NCBI GenBank assembly: GCA_964019155.1
Contig: OZ025240.1
Coordinates: 45,626,274-45,690,273 of the forward strand
DNA: 64,000 bases
Direction: 5' to 3'
DNA from: Osedax fenrisi
Lineage: Eukaryota; Annelida; Polychaeta; Sabellida; Siboglinidae
Positions 21,264 to 48,159 of this stretch are shown piece by piece; position 1 is the first letter of the stretch, and every line of letters starts with the position of its first letter. Made by a program: the position numbers and the translations under genes. A model generated the notes under the pieces. The model saw nothing but the letters and a program-made list of their open reading frames with translations, was not told where the DNA came from and ran no database searches.

Positions 21264-23879
21264 CTAAAACCCTGTACAGAATCGTCATTTATTAAGGTTT
21301 ATTATTGTAATGCACGTAGTATATGCAACAAGCTACCAATGCTCATATCCCTCCTTAATAGTAATATTTATGATATCCTAATATTTACAGAAACCTGGCT
21401 GAATAAAAATATATTCAATTCATTATTAAATCCTAATGACAAATATACGTTATACCGCTTAGATAGGAAAACTAATACCCATGGTGGTGGAATTCTTGTT
21501 TATGTAAATATGCATTATAATACTTATCAAATTAATTTACCTAATAACACTTTTGAATTAATCTGTATCAATGTATTACATTTTAGATTATGTATTTTCT
21601 ACAGACAGCCATCAATGAACTACGAGAATACAATATTATTATGTAATTTAATGTCTGGGATTATTGATACTCCGGAATCAACTATTTTTTATGGAGACCT
21701 AAATCTCCCGGGAATTTATTGGTTTAATCGTACGTCTCAAACAACAATTGAAAAATATTTTTTAAATTTCTCACAAAAATATGCCTTAACCCAACTTGTT
21801 AATTTCAATACTCGTCAATTCAATTTATTAGATATTATACTTACTAATAATAAAATGATTTTATCTAATATCCAAGCAATTAATCCTTTAGAATATCATA
21901 ACTTTATAAGTGACCATTTAGCAATATCATCATCAATTATCTATAATAAAATTAGTAGTAATTATAACTGTAAAACATTTGTACCTAAATTAAATTTTAA
22001 CAAGGCTAATTGTGATCTAATAAAATTGGAACTGTCTACAATTGACTGGCCAGTAGTGTTAAATTATAAAATAAATTGTTCCTCTTTACTTGATATATTT
22101 ATTTCTACCGTAAATGGTATAATTTCAAAATTTACACCCGTTACTAAAAGGGGTCAGTTTATACACCCCCTACATATCAAAAAACTAATCAATAAATGTA
22201 AAAAGTTTCATAGTTTATCTAAATCTATCCCATCTTATTATGTAAAATGGCGGAGTTTGCAATTTAAACTTTATTCAGAAATTAAACTTTATAATATAAA
22301 AACTGAAGAACATGCTCTTAATTCTAATGATAAATCTTCTTTTTTTAAATATATCAATTCCAAACTTAAGTTGAATAAACCTATGTCTTTTCTTAGATCA
22401 AACTCAGATGGTTCTATTATAACCAATCACTCTGATATTCTGGAATGTTTATCCTTACAGTTTAATTCTGTATTTAATAATAATACATCACCTGTACCGA
22501 ATATACCATCAATAATTTTTAAAAACACATTTGAATCATTTCCTTTATCACCTGAAACTATTAGAAAATTTCTTTGTTTTTTACCTAACAAGTTTAATAA
22601 TTCTTCAGATGGTCTACCGAAAGGGGTATTACAAATTCTCTCATTTGAGTTATGTGAACCTTTATCCATAATTTATAGTCGTTTCCTTAAGGAAGGCTAT
22701 TGCCCAGAGTTATGGAAACATTCCTACATTACACCTATATATAAGAAAGGTGACCCAACACTAGGTGAAAATTATAGACCAATTAGTATATTACCAAGTT
22801 CTTTGCTACTCTTTGAAAAAATTCTATCTAACCATTTAATTTACTTCCTTCGAGATAATAATCTAATTAATGATAATCAATACGTTTTTCTTTCGGGTAA
22901 ATCAACTGATCTTCAGCTATTAAAATTTTATCGAGACATATTTAAAGCTAAATATAACTCTAAATCTTCGGATATTATCTATATTGATATGGCTAAGGCC
23001 TTTGACAAGGTATCGCATACATTATTACTCCATAAACTATTTAATATTGGTATACAAGGAGATGTCCTGAAATGGATTAAATCTTACCTATTTAATAGAA
23101 TTCAAAGCGTTAAAATTGATAACAATATGTCTAAACCCCAAAAGGTAATTTCAGGTGTTCCACAAGGTTCTGTATTAGGACCAATTCTATTTCTAATATA
23201 CATTAATGACCTTCCCGACTATGTGAAGAAACCTTCATATATCTGTCTATTTGCTGATGATGCAAAAATTGGCCATATTCTACAGTCATCTGATGATATA
23301 CGTCTTCAACTAACACTTGCCAATATTGATAAATGGATGTCAACTTGGCAACTTGAACTAACAACGTCCACATGTAAAGTTATGCGTATTGGTAATTGTA
23401 TCAACAAATCAAATTATTATCTTAATGATAATTTATTAAAATATTGTACATATTATAAAGATCTTGGTATAATATTCACAGATAATCTAAAATGTTATAC
23501 TCATATATCTGAGATATGTTCTAAAGCATATAGAATATCGAATATGATATTTAGATCTTTCATAACTAACCAGTACTCTCCTTTAGTATGTGCATACTTA
23601 ACATATATACGACCAATTCTAGAGTATGGTTCTTCTGTATGGAATCCTCATTCTGACTATATTGGGTATAATGACTTACTTGAAAAAGTGCAAAGAAATT
23701 TTACTAAAAAATTATTTTATCGTTGTAATTTATCATATTTAAATTATTCTGATCGATTAAAATTCTTAAATTTACATTCACTCTCCCAACGCAGAACTAT
23801 TGCCGATCTTACTCTGGCTTATAAACTCATCAAAGGTTTCGTTGGTGTCGGACATTATGAGTACATACGTATCATCTAG
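21264..23879 (+). CDS. CR1-type LINE ORF2: endonuclease-reverse transcriptase
   Basis: The frame is open from the codon after the ORF1 stop, and its first ATG (21339) falls inside the endonuclease, after YYCNARSICNKLP. Readthrough or reinitiation is therefore implied. Endonuclease residues are all present: N in NARS, E in FTETWL, D in YGDLNLPG, and D-H in ISDHLAIS. The RT follows: NYRPISILPSS, YIDMAKAFDKVSH (motif A), SGVPQGSVLGPILFLIYIND (motif B), FADDAKIGHIL (motif C), then CSKAYRISNMIFR and LEYGSSVWNPH. It nicks target DNA and copies its RNA there. The frame ends early at TAG 23877-23879. Confidence 0.9.
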   Translation, partial: LKPCTESSFIKVYYCNARSICNKLPMLISLLNSNIYDILIFTETWLNKNIFNSLLNPNDKYTLYRLDRKTNTHGGGILVYVNMHYNTYQINLPNNTFELICINVLHFRLCIFYRQPSMNYENTILLCNLMSGIIDTPESTIFYGDLNLPGIYWFNRTSQTTIEKYFLNFSQKYALTQLVNFNTRQFNLLDIILTNNKMILSNIQAINPLEYHNFISDHLAISSSIIYNKISSNYNCKTFVPKLNFNKANCDLIKLELSTIDWPVVLNYKINCSSLLDIFISTVNGIISKFTPVTKRGQFIHPLHIKKLINKCKKFHSLSKSIPSYYVKWRSLQFKLYSEIKLYNIKTEEHALNSNDKSSFFKYINSKLKLNKPMSFLRSNSDGSIITNHSDILECLSLQFNSVFNNNTSPVPNIPSIIFKNTFESFPLSPETIRKFLCFLPNKFNNSSDGLPKGVLQILSFELCEPLSIIYSRFLKEGYCPELWKHSYITPIYKKGDPTLGENYRPISILPSSLLLFEKILSNHLIYFLRDNNLINDNQYVFLSGKSTDLQLLKFYRDIFKAKYNSKSSDIIYIDMAKAFDKVSHTLLLHKLFNIGIQGDVLKWIKSYLFNRIQSVKIDNNMSKPQKVISGVPQGSVLGPILFLIYINDLPDYVKKPSYICLFADDAKIGHILQSSDDIRLQLTLANIDKWMSTWQLELTTSTCKVMRIGNCINKSNYYLNDNLLKYCTYYKDLGIIFTDNLKCYTHISEICSKAYRISNMIFRSFITNQYSPLVCAYLTYIRPILEYGSSVWNPHSDYIGYNDLLEKVQRNFTKKLFYRCNLSYLNYSDRLKFLNLHSLSQRRTIADLTLAYKLIKGFVGVGHYEYIRII

Positions 23880-24048
23880 CAGGGGCCCGTCAATAAAGAT
23901 AAGGAGAATGAAATCAAGGACCAAACCACTATTCAACTACTTTGGTAATAGAATATCTTCAGATTGGAACAAACTACCCGATCTGATATTACAATGTGAA
24001 ACTGTTTCTTCTTTTAAAGCCTTAATGATTCGTAGTATAATTAGATGA
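23840..24048 (+). pseudogene. ORF2 C terminus in a shifted frame
   Basis: After a one-base frameshift between about 23840 and 23876 the reading continues as SSSRGPSIKIRRMKSR, FNYFGNRISSDWNKLPD and SSFKALMIRSIIR, ending TGA. The F-x-x-R-x-x-x-x-W-N-x-L-P motif is the standard C-terminal signature of CR1-like ORF2. The break is the only one seen in ORF2. Confidence 0.75.
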
Positions 24049-24456
24049 ACAGAATTATCTAATTCACTGTATTGATTATGCTGGTTTTGATGTCAGGATA
24101 TACCAACACCACTACATTAAGGGAATGACCAACCCTTGGGGCCTGATCCACCTCATATGGGTTATCCAACTTCTAACCCGAGACATCCGATCTTAATCGG
24201 TGTTATCTTTATGGTGGAGATGAGAGTTCTGATTTTCTTTTATGTTGTTTTCATTTTAATTCATATAATATGCTCATATTTGCATATAATATTCATATAT
24301 CTTATGTTCGGCATGCATAAACCAAGGCGTTTTTTTTATTAATTATAAACCTATTGTTAATTTTTGTACCATGTCGTTTTGGGTTTCAATTTTTATCTAT
24401 TTTGTCTTCATTATTTTTGTTTATATATTTATTTTTTGTTTACCTAATAAACTATA

Positions 24457-24488
<32 letters not shown>

Positions 24489-24666
24489 GCATATTTCCTA
24501 TATGAAAAGTTTAGAGAATATATGTCATTAATAAGTATTTAGTATTATAGTAACATGTAGTTACTAAATACACGTATATATTTGCATACTATCGAATATT
24601 ATCTAATCTTACATTATACTTTTTACATTATAATTTGAATAGATTAATATTAATGTAGATATTTAG

Positions 24667-24825
24667 CATTTGTATCGGAGCCTTTCATAAGGTTAAGTTA
24701 ATTACAAAAACACTTACATTGTATGAGATAAATACACCAATTGCATCGTTTTGTATCAATTATCTTACGACGAATAATAGAACAATGCAATATAGACAGC
24801 ATTATTTTATGAATAAAGATAAAAA
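24667..24825 (+). CDS. candidate exon directly upstream of the DSL exon
   Basis: The acceptor is GATATTTAG before 24667 and the donor is AAAAA|GTTAGT at 24826. The 52 full codons are open in AT-rich DNA and read CIGAFHKVKLIT, then YEINTPIASFCINYLTT, then QYRQHYFMNKDK. The exon ends with two bases of a codon, which is exactly the phase the DSL exon at 28767 needs (AA joined to A gives lysine), so the join would read ...NKDKKITFKIDRMC. In Delta/Serrate proteins the corresponding stretch is the end of the N-terminal domain. I cannot recognise that domain with confidence; the support is splice phase and openness. Confidence 0.35.
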
Positions 24826-25059
24826 GTTAGTATATTATTTAAATAATTTATATATCAATATATTATTATAATTATATATTAATATGTATTTGTCATAATA
24901 CATTATTTTATTATTTTAATATTTATATGTTATTAATATATTCACACTTGTCAATATATATGTTATAATATGTGTTATAATATTTATGAACATAATATTA
25001 CTATATAATGCGTACAAGTATAATTAATAACGTAAAATAATGATTATTAAAATTTTCAA

Positions 25060-25090
<31 letters not shown>

Positions 25091-25097
25091 GATATAT

Positions 25098-25162
25098 ACC
25101 CAAACCCATACCCAAACCCAAACCCAAACCAAACCAAAACCCAAACCCAAACCCAAACCCAA
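25098..25162. repeat. (CCCAAA)n telomere-like array
   Basis: About ten slightly irregular CCCAAA units (complement TTTGGG) follow directly on a (TA)n run. The same word also occurs in short runs inside the composite repeat at 34.3-38.6 kb (for example 34495-34520 and 35170-35186). It resembles an interstitial telomere-like tract, but a repeat-family origin is equally possible. Confidence 0.7.
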
Positions 25163-25199
25163 TTGTTTTTTTTTTGTATTTCGTTAACTCTTAATTCAT

Positions 25200-25545
25200 A
25201 AATTTGTCATATTTTATATCGGGTAGTATGGATGCATTTGCTGGCTCCAAATGTTACCAGTGTATATACTATTGGCGAAAGTATATTCCCTAAGGTTTTG
25301 GACTTGATGAACCCACATTCGGAAAGTTGATATACTATGGTGGTTTATGCTTTATGAGTTGATGATTTATTTTAATAATTTAATTTTTCACTCTATTTTT
25401 TGTTCTACTATTTCTTGATTTTAATTATATTCCTATATAATTTTTTCTCCTCGTAATCATAAAAGGGTAAAAATACTTGATAAGCTCTGCTTCTTCCTTC
25501 ACCCAGGCAATTGCCAAATCTGATTTTATTATTATTATTATATAT
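25200..25545 (+). mobile_element. LINE 3' end with (ATT)n tail
   Basis: The tail region CTTGATAAGCTCTGCTTC, then CAATTGCCAAATCTGATTTT, is followed by (ATT)n at 25527-25540. Related tails occur at 43250-43371 and 59195-59290. The upstream part (GATGAACCCACATTC) resembles the segment before the tail at 43 kb (ACGAACCCACACCC). These are 5'-truncated copies of one LINE family, with no coding part left here. Confidence 0.55.
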
Positions 25546-25549
25546 AAAT

Positions 25550-25795
25550 ATAGAAATATATAGAAATATTTATATATAGATATTAAAAACGCAAAAATAA
25601 AAACATAAACTGTAGAAAATGTTTTTTTTAGGTTTAGTTTTATTTTAACATCTCATATATTCTATTAATTTTAAATATATTCCATTTACTATTCACTACC
25701 ATTCTACTACTTCTATATTAATACTATTATATTAAAAATATAATTATTATGAATTATTAAAATGTATTTAACTTTTAAATAATCTGTTAGATTTG

Positions 25796-25845
<50 letters not shown>

Positions 25846-25999
25846 ATATATATTATATATATATCGGAAATTAATTTACCAATTAAAACCTAATTACTTA
25901 TTCACGTATTTCTATGACTTTAAATGAAGAATTAAAATTACCTTTTTCAAATTATAATCAACATTATTTTTATTATTTTGAAAATAGATAAGAATATAT

Positions 26000-26048
<49 letters not shown>

Positions 26049-26640
26049 ATACTGACATATTTACAATTATTACAACTATTGAAATTGAATAGAAACATAA
26101 TATTATTTTAAGATTAAAAATTATAATTAAATTAATAGTACACACATATGTAATGTTTGTATTAATTATTAATACGTATTAATGTAATATTATATTAAGA
26201 ATTTAAATATGACACGTGACTAATACGAGATCTTAATAATTAAGATCTCATCTAATTGATCTATTACTGATATATAGTACATTACGAGTCGCAATAGTAA
26301 ACATGTTAATATGATTATACTGTTAAATGAAATATAATATATATTAGTTTACGTACATGTATCTGTAGGTATGTTTTAATAAAGTATTTAAAAAATAGAA
26401 GTGTTTCTTTTAAATTTCAATTTCTAAAAGGGATGTTTTTTTTATTATTAAATTTTTTCAATATATTTGATAATTATAATAATATATTAGTTTTAAAACT
26501 CGGAACAAACCAGAATTACCCGAAAAAAAACCCATATTACCCGAAATTTTAGAATCCCGACTCGAAATTGTAGATACCCTACCGGAAATACTATCTTAAT
26601 ACCATGATACCTTGATACCGAAAGAATTCGGATACCCACT
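25550..26640. other. AT-rich gap with (TA)n and small palindromes
   Basis: (TA)n runs lie at about 25799-25838 and 25997-26043. A palindrome of GAGATCTTAAT and its complement around one A lies near 26227-26249. ACCCGAAA-type words recur at 26515-26635. No gene is supported. Confidence 0.5.
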
Positions 26641-26828
26641 AAACAACAACATACACATATGAACATATTATGTTCATAATATGAACATATTTATATGATT
26701 CTGCATATTTATTTGACAATATATTATTATGAATATATTATGAACACAATATATTCATATTAATATGTTATTACACAAATATAAATTTCATAACAATATT
26801 TATTTGACAACATATTATTATGAACATA
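26641..26828. repeat. dispersed repeat, shared with 61045-61235
   Basis: AAACAACAACATAC, then an ATGAACATATTATGTTCAT palindrome and TTATTTGACAA words, are repeated nearly identically at 61045-61235. In the second location the repeat interrupts the intron-side part of the paralogous block and is absent from copy 1 at 6.95 kb, so it is an insertion. Confidence 0.7.
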
Positions 26829-27440
26829 GGGGAAAGTAACCTAATGCGGTCACTTTAACAATAAATGGTCTTAACATTTTATAACTCATTATTATTATTA
26901 AAAAATTTCAAAATATTAATATTATATGATTATATTATAGATATTATTGTGATTTTAAAATTGTACTTACTCTTTTAATTCTATAGATAACAGGGGTGTC
27001 CGTACACATGTCCGAATACGGACACCCTACATACAAATAGATAAACTATATATTATTGATGAATCAGACAAATTACAATTACATTATTTATAATTAATTT
27101 TATGAACAATTTATTTTAATTTAATTAGTTAATAAATTATTTATTTTTATTATTTTTTTAATTAATAATACAATTTAAGTATCTAAATAATACAAATTTT
27201 AGATTTAGATTTATTGGTGGTATTACTTTTTAACGCACGCAATTTTTATGAAAATCAGAATATTTCATATGCTGCGCGCTGATTGGTTATAGGATGTCCG
27301 TATTAAGATATCTAAAGTGTCTGTAATAGGGGCGTATATAACCTCTAGATATATTCTTATAACTTAATGAATATTTGATAACAAATATAGAAATTATGTA
27401 TATAAAATTCTTTATTTTGTAATAATATATAAATTAACTG
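26829..27440 (-). mobile_element. TA-flanked MITE, copy a (inverted, truncated)
   Basis: It starts GGGGAAAGTAACCTAATGCGG after a TA dinucleotide and matches the 3' end of the complete copy at 40403-41272 in reverse orientation. The CGAATACGGACACC palindromic words and the TTGGTGGTATTA stretch are kept. The distal terminus is lost. Confidence 0.7.
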
Positions 27441-27770
27441 TAGTTAATTTCCCGAAACTATCCGAAACTACTCGAGACCACTATTTATAATACTAGTATC
27501 CATCTCGTAATCGGTATGATAGCTACATAAAAATAAGTACATAGCTTAATCTAGAAAATTCCCTAACTAATTAGGCATTTGTATTTTGAACCTTATTTGT
27601 TTCGCAAAATCTTTACCCAATAAAAGTAATTGTTATTTACCCTAATTATAATGATAACAATCGTTATCATCGGCTCGAGCTTTGTAGGTGGCGATATTAT
27701 ACATGCCTTCTTAATTAAGCGTTTTGCTAATACAACATGCACGCAGTATAGCATAGATAATTCATATGTA

Positions 27771-28388
27771 GGGGAAAGTATACTTTATTATAGGTTATAA
27801 CCGAATACGAACAGTGCCCGAATACGGATACTCTCGGTATCTCATCAACTATAAATACTACACAAAATGTTTAATTAATAAAATATTCATAGTTGTATAA
27901 ATAGTCTAAATAAGTATTTTTTATTTTTTAATAATTCTAAATTAATTCTAATAATTTAAAAATAATTCTGAAATATCCAATAAACTGATTTTTTTTGTTA
28001 CACAAAAATATTTTATTACATAACAATATGTTATTAAAAACTAAAACATATTACACATTATATACATAATTTCTATATTTGTCATCAAATATTAATTGAG
28101 TTATAAGTATATGTCTAGAGGTCATATAAATCATTAATACGCGGACACCTTATAACCAATCAGCTGGTGACATTTTCTGATTTTCATAAAAATTGCGTGC
28201 GGTATAATATTAATACCATGGTGCACCAATAAAGCTACATCTATAAATGCTATTACTTAGATACTTAACTTGTATTATTAATTATTAAAATAATAAAAAT
28301 TAATAAATTAATTACTAATTCAATTATATTAAATTATTCATAAAATTAATTATAAATAATGTAATTGTAATTTATCTGATTGGTTCAT

Positions 28389-28431
<43 letters not shown>

Positions 28432-28490
28432 TATCTAGATACACTATAGTGTATTCCGTATTCGGATATGGGTACCGAATACGGACATTA
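27771..28490 (+). mobile_element. TA-flanked MITE, copy b
   Basis: It begins TA|GGGGAAAGTATAC and reads in the same orientation as the complete copy at 40403 (CGAATACGAACAGTGCC, ACTCTCGGTATCTCA, CCTTATAACCAATCA). A long (TA)n expansion lies at about 28397-28427. The 3' terminus is missing or changed near 28490. It ends about 280 bp before the DSL exon. Confidence 0.7.
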
Positions 28491-28766
28491 TAAATTATTA
28501 ATATGTAATATGATACCTATTAGATATGACCTAAAATGGATATAATTTATTAATAACTAATAAATAAATGTAAACACATATTAAAGATTTCAATTCTAAA
28601 CGAATTATTGATAGGTATTATAAAATGTATTTAGGCGAATCCTTTATATCAAATTAATAATAAATCAAGGATATAATTAAATGTATTGTTTAAAATGTAT
28701 ATATATATAATTAATTATTTTGATAATTTAAATTAATTATAATTTAAATGACATTTCCACCACCAG

Positions 28767-43999
<15,233 letters not shown>

Positions 44000-44127
44000 A
44001 AAAATGTTCATTAAATACAACATTATGTGATAATATTTCAAAAAACCAAATGGGTACAATTATATTATCGAAATTATGAATAAATATATAAAACACGAAA
44101 TATTTGTATTAATAATTAAAATGTTTC

Positions 44128-44167
<40 letters not shown>

Positions 44168-44169
<2 letters not shown>

Positions 44170-44935
44170 TAGGTGGCCGGGGTCCGTCTTCGCCCGTATT
44201 CGATCGTAAGGTTCACTTGGTGATGTAATGTACTCGGGAAGTGATGCAGCTAAAAAACCCACAAATATTAAAACTTAATACAATCTAACAACAACTGTGC
44301 AAATATAATTGTATAGGTTCACTCGGGAAGTAATGCAGCTAACAAAAACTACATAAATTAAAACTTAACCCAAATTAACTACAACTGTGAAAATAATAAT
44401 ATAAATAAATATACTTGTATAGGCTCACTCGGGAAGTAATGCAGCTAAAAAAACTACATAAATTAAAACTTAACCCAACCTAATCACAAATGTGAAAATC
44501 ACAATATAAATAAATATGCTTTTATAGGGATCACTCGGGAAGTAATGCAACTAAAAAAAACTACAACAATTAAAACTTAACCCAACCTAACCACAACAGT
44601 GAAAATACACTTGTATAGGTTCACTCGGGAAGTAATGCAGCTAAAAAAACCTACACACATTAAAACTTAACCCAAATTAACCACAACTGTGAAAATAACA
44701 ATATAAATGAATATGCTTTCATAGGCTCACTCGGGAAGTAATAAAGCTAAAAAAAACCTACACAAATTAAAACTTAACCCAACCTAACCACAACTGTGAA
44801 AATAACAATATAAATAAGTATGCTTTAACCAAAACTGTGAAAATAACTAATACTCCAAATATCAATGACCACACACACATATCACTATACTTTTATAGGT
44901 TTACGCGTGAAGTAATGCAGCTTACCAATATTAAA
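44168..44935. repeat. tandem repeat, ~90-106-bp unit, about 7 copies
   Basis: Each unit has CTCGGGAAGTAATGCAGC, an A run, AATTAAAACTTAACCCAA, CACAACTGTGAAAATAACAA and TATAGG. The first unit is preceded by CTAGGTGGCCGGGGTCCGTC directly after a (TA)n run, the same (TA)n-CTAG arrangement as repeat R. It lies just downstream of the DSL-ligand stop codon. Confidence 0.9.
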
Positions 44936-44939
44936 ACTT

Positions 44940-45855
44940 ACATATATACCAAGTATTATATACATACGACTATTTATTACGTACATTAATATACATTACC
45001 CTTATATTAATATATTGGAAAATTATGATTATTCTAATGATTAAGTATACTTACGATTATTTATATACTATTAAAACATAACATAACAATATTAATTCGG
45101 TTTTACTCGTTCGTGAACTTGTTCTCAATAATACGGGTACGAAAATTCCGATTTAAAAATTTGTATTAAGATATTCAAACCGGAAATACCATTTCGTAAA
45201 TCTACGTAATGTATTCTAAATTAAAGAAACTCATTTTTACGAAATTATTTACCATCAAATTATTCACGATTAAGTTTGTTATTAAAAATTTGCGTCGAAT
45301 TTAAAGTTTTCGAATACGTAAATCGATTTAAAAATAACACTATTTAACGATTATTGGAATCACGCGAATACATATTTAAAAAAGTAAATCATTCATGTTA
45401 CCCTGCTGCCCCACTTTATCACCTGACGTTTTCCTTACGGAAAACGGATCTCGCGTTCGCGAATTTTAATTATTTGAATTTATATAAAATATTAAATATT
45501 AAATATAGAGGTTTCTGTTCATTAAATATCACAGTTTATAATGACATATATACGAAATTCACGAAGACGATACCGGATCCTAGAGATGATATTTAACATA
45601 TTCATGGAGATATTCACCATAGCCAAGCAGGAAGATCATATTGTTTATCCTGAAATTATAAATTATATATTAATATAAATCAATTATGATGACACAATTC
45701 GCAGTTCGCATGACAGTTCGCATGACAACGCAACAATAACAACAACAACTTTTAAATTAAACATTTTTAATTATTTAATTTTAACTTTATTACCTATAAT
45801 CAAGCTAAGTCCAATATTTATTACCATTTACTACCACTAAACTACTTCTACCCCC
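44940..45855. other. probable 5' untranslated region of LINE element 3
   Basis: No gene is seen. CpG-containing words are commoner than in the surroundings (TTCGTGAACTTG, CACGCGAATAC, CGTTCGCGAATTTT), and a small hairpin CGTTTTCC-TTAC-GGAAAACG lies near 45427. ACAACAACAACTTT precedes the ORF1 start at 45860. Confidence 0.35.
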
Positions 45856-45859
45856 GATT

Positions 45860-47132
45860 ATGACTGACTCTATCCACACTGACTTCACATGCTCCTCATG
45901 TAACACTATCGCCATGTCACTCACGGAATGTGTCCATTGTCGTAAGTGTCTTTGCCAATCATGTTCCAAACTCCCCAAATCTACCCTTAACAAAATGACT
46001 GCCCTCCAAAAATCTGGTTTCTAATGGTTTTGTACCAACTGTAGAACTGACTCTAGACCGTCCCAACGTAAGATACTCTCCAATAGCTCCTCCCAAACCT
46101 CTCCCATGAGCTCACCTCCCATATTTAACAATCATTCCCCTGCACCTGCACTACCACAACCCACTTTTTCTACATCTTCACCGCTCACCACCCAACCCTT
46201 CATCCCAAACTATATCAGAGTCTATACCCCAGTCACCCCACAACTCATCCACTGTTCCTACCATCCTTACTATCCCCACTCGCCTATCCCCTGTTGCCAC
46301 TAAACGATTACAATCCATCACTTCCATAGCTAAACCCCCCTCGTTTAATAACCTTCACCGCTCATGCATACCTCCCTTACTCCCCCCCAAATCTGATAAA
46401 ATTGCATGGAAAGGAATTAATAACCCCCCCAATACTCAACTTATTAACTTTCTTGTCGGTAAATTACCAACTCATTTTAGACCAGTCCCTAATCCATCTT
46501 CCACTACCAACCATTTCTCACTTAACCACCCATCCCCCTTTTCTGTAGTTATTGAGCATATTAAACCATCCGAAAAATCTCGTGAATTTCTTCTAGAATT
46601 ACTCACTTACATCAATATACCTACACATGCTCTAAAATCATATAAATTTTCTAATGCAACTGTTATTATTTTCTTTAATACACCAATTCAGTGTTCCTAC
46701 TTTTACTCCAAAATTCCATTCATCCGCAGTAACTCAATATACAATCACCTATACATTCGTGCTAAACGATCTATCACTGAGCGAACACATGGTAGAGTTC
46801 TTTTCCATGCAACAAAATCTAACCTAGCCCCATCTAATGTCAAATGTACCTTCAATGACTACACGAACTCCTTTGAACTTCATCATTTGACCAACTCCAA
46901 TATAGACTGGAATAAGAACCAAATTTATATATCAAATGACACATACAATACATGGTCTACATCCTACAATGCATATAGATTAAATACCAATTCACTGAAT
47001 TCATCAATCAGTAATTCTCAGTCGTTCACATCAATCTTCACAATGACATTCAACCACTCCTATTCCACCATTATCTCAAACCAATCACCAATATCCACTT
47101 TCACCTCCATCTGCACAACCTATAACATCTAG
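45860..47132 (+). pseudogene. LINE element 3 ORF1 with PHD-like finger
   Basis: Starting MTDSIHTDF, the cysteines are arranged C-x2-C, then C-x2-C-x2-C-x2-C (CVHCRKCLCQSC), then C-x2-C (FCTNC), comparable to the PHD/RING-like finger that opens many CR1/L2 ORF1 proteins. A TAA interrupts after KSGF (46021-46023). Downstream, in other frames, come a proline/serine-rich linker, VVIEHIKPSEKS and FNDYTNSFELHHL, then SNIDWNKNQIYIS (46887 on), which match ORF1 of the LINE at 54 kb. Confidence 0.7.
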
Positions 47133-47220
47133 TGAATCACAACTATCACCATCAAACCTACTATCCTCATCACATATACCGTCATATATATCTTCATCAC
47201 CAACATTATTACCCTCAACT

Positions 47221-48158
47221 ATGCATTTATCTTCTTTTCCATTACTAAAGGTAGCAACACTTAACGCTTGTTCCATTAGAAATAAAGTAGATATTATTTT
47301 AAATATATTTCATGATACTAAGATAGATATTTTATGTATAACAGAAACTTGGCTTTCTATCAAGGATCTACCCATAATTTCATCCCTTAACCATGCAATA
47401 CCCCAACTACTAACTTTATTCACCTACCACGCCCCGGCCCACACTATGGTGGCGGTGTCGGTGTGCTATATTCAAATGCCTTGAAACTAATACAGTCAAG
47501 TGACCTATCACTTGATAATTCAGAAGCCTTATCATGTACCTTTCACCCTCCTAAATCACAACCACTTACAATTATAACAATTTATAGACCTCCTAATAAT
47601 TCAATTCCTTACTTCATCGATGAAATTGACAACCTATTGTCTATGATCTCCACCAACAGTATACTACTTGGTGATTTCAATATACCAATTTTACCAAACT
47701 CACATAATTCAAATAAATTTATTAATATCATAAATTGTCATAATTTCTTACAACATGTCAAGTATTCCACACATTCATCTGGAAACATATTAGACATAAT
47801 TATATCTAACACATCTTCGAATATAATTTCTAATACTAATATTCATAGTTTAATCACTGACCACCACCTTGTTAGCTGCTCCCTACATATCCCTAAACCA
47901 ATCAGACCATCCAAGAAAGTTCACTACAGAAAATTAGATAATATAAATATTGCTAATTTTATAAATGACTTCAACATTTTGTACAACAATATAACAGATT
48001 CATCTCATATAGACAGCTTTGATAGTAACCTTAGTCTTGTCCTAGATAAACATTCCCCTATTATCACTAAAACTTATACAGCTCGATATAATACGTTATG
48101 GTTCAATAATTCGTTACACACAGCAAAACGCTCACTTAGAATTAAAGAAAGGAATTGA
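47221..48158 (+). pseudogene. LINE element 3 ORF2, endonuclease part
   Basis: It reads VATLNACSIRNKVDIIL, CITETWLS, then after a frameshift near 47460 IYRPPNNSIPYF, LLGDFNIPI (intact catalytic G-D-F-N), SSGNILDIIISN and SLITDHHLVSC. It ends at TGA 48156-48158 in the segment that normally continues R-x-L-K-x-R-N-R. Confidence 0.8.
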
Positions 48159-48159
48159 C

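Larger units (their letters stand above)
20640..24490 (+). mobile_element. CR1-type LINE, element 2, nearly intact
   Basis: ORF1 (20790-21263) and ORF2 (21264 to about 24048) lie in one frame separated by a single TGA CTA. The 3' region runs to a (TTA)n tail at about 24455-24485. The 5' end is not marked by any signal I can see, and 20640 is approximate. ORF1 is short (157 codons) compared with 335 in the LINE at 54 kb, so the element may be 5'-truncated. ORF2 is broken only by one frameshift near its end. It is the youngest-looking LINE in the window. Confidence 0.85.

Noticed and set aside
22427..22669. Minus-strand frame inside the CR1-type ORF2; likewise 21038-21244, 54316-54561, 57111-57299 and 47085-47276
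   Set aside because: These are antisense shadows of well-supported LINE coding sequence.
27650..27830. 50-codon plus-strand frame starting at the ATG near 27652 (MITIVIIGSSFVGG...)
   Set aside because: It runs into MITE copy b, has no splice signals, and does not resemble the N-terminal domain of DSL ligands.
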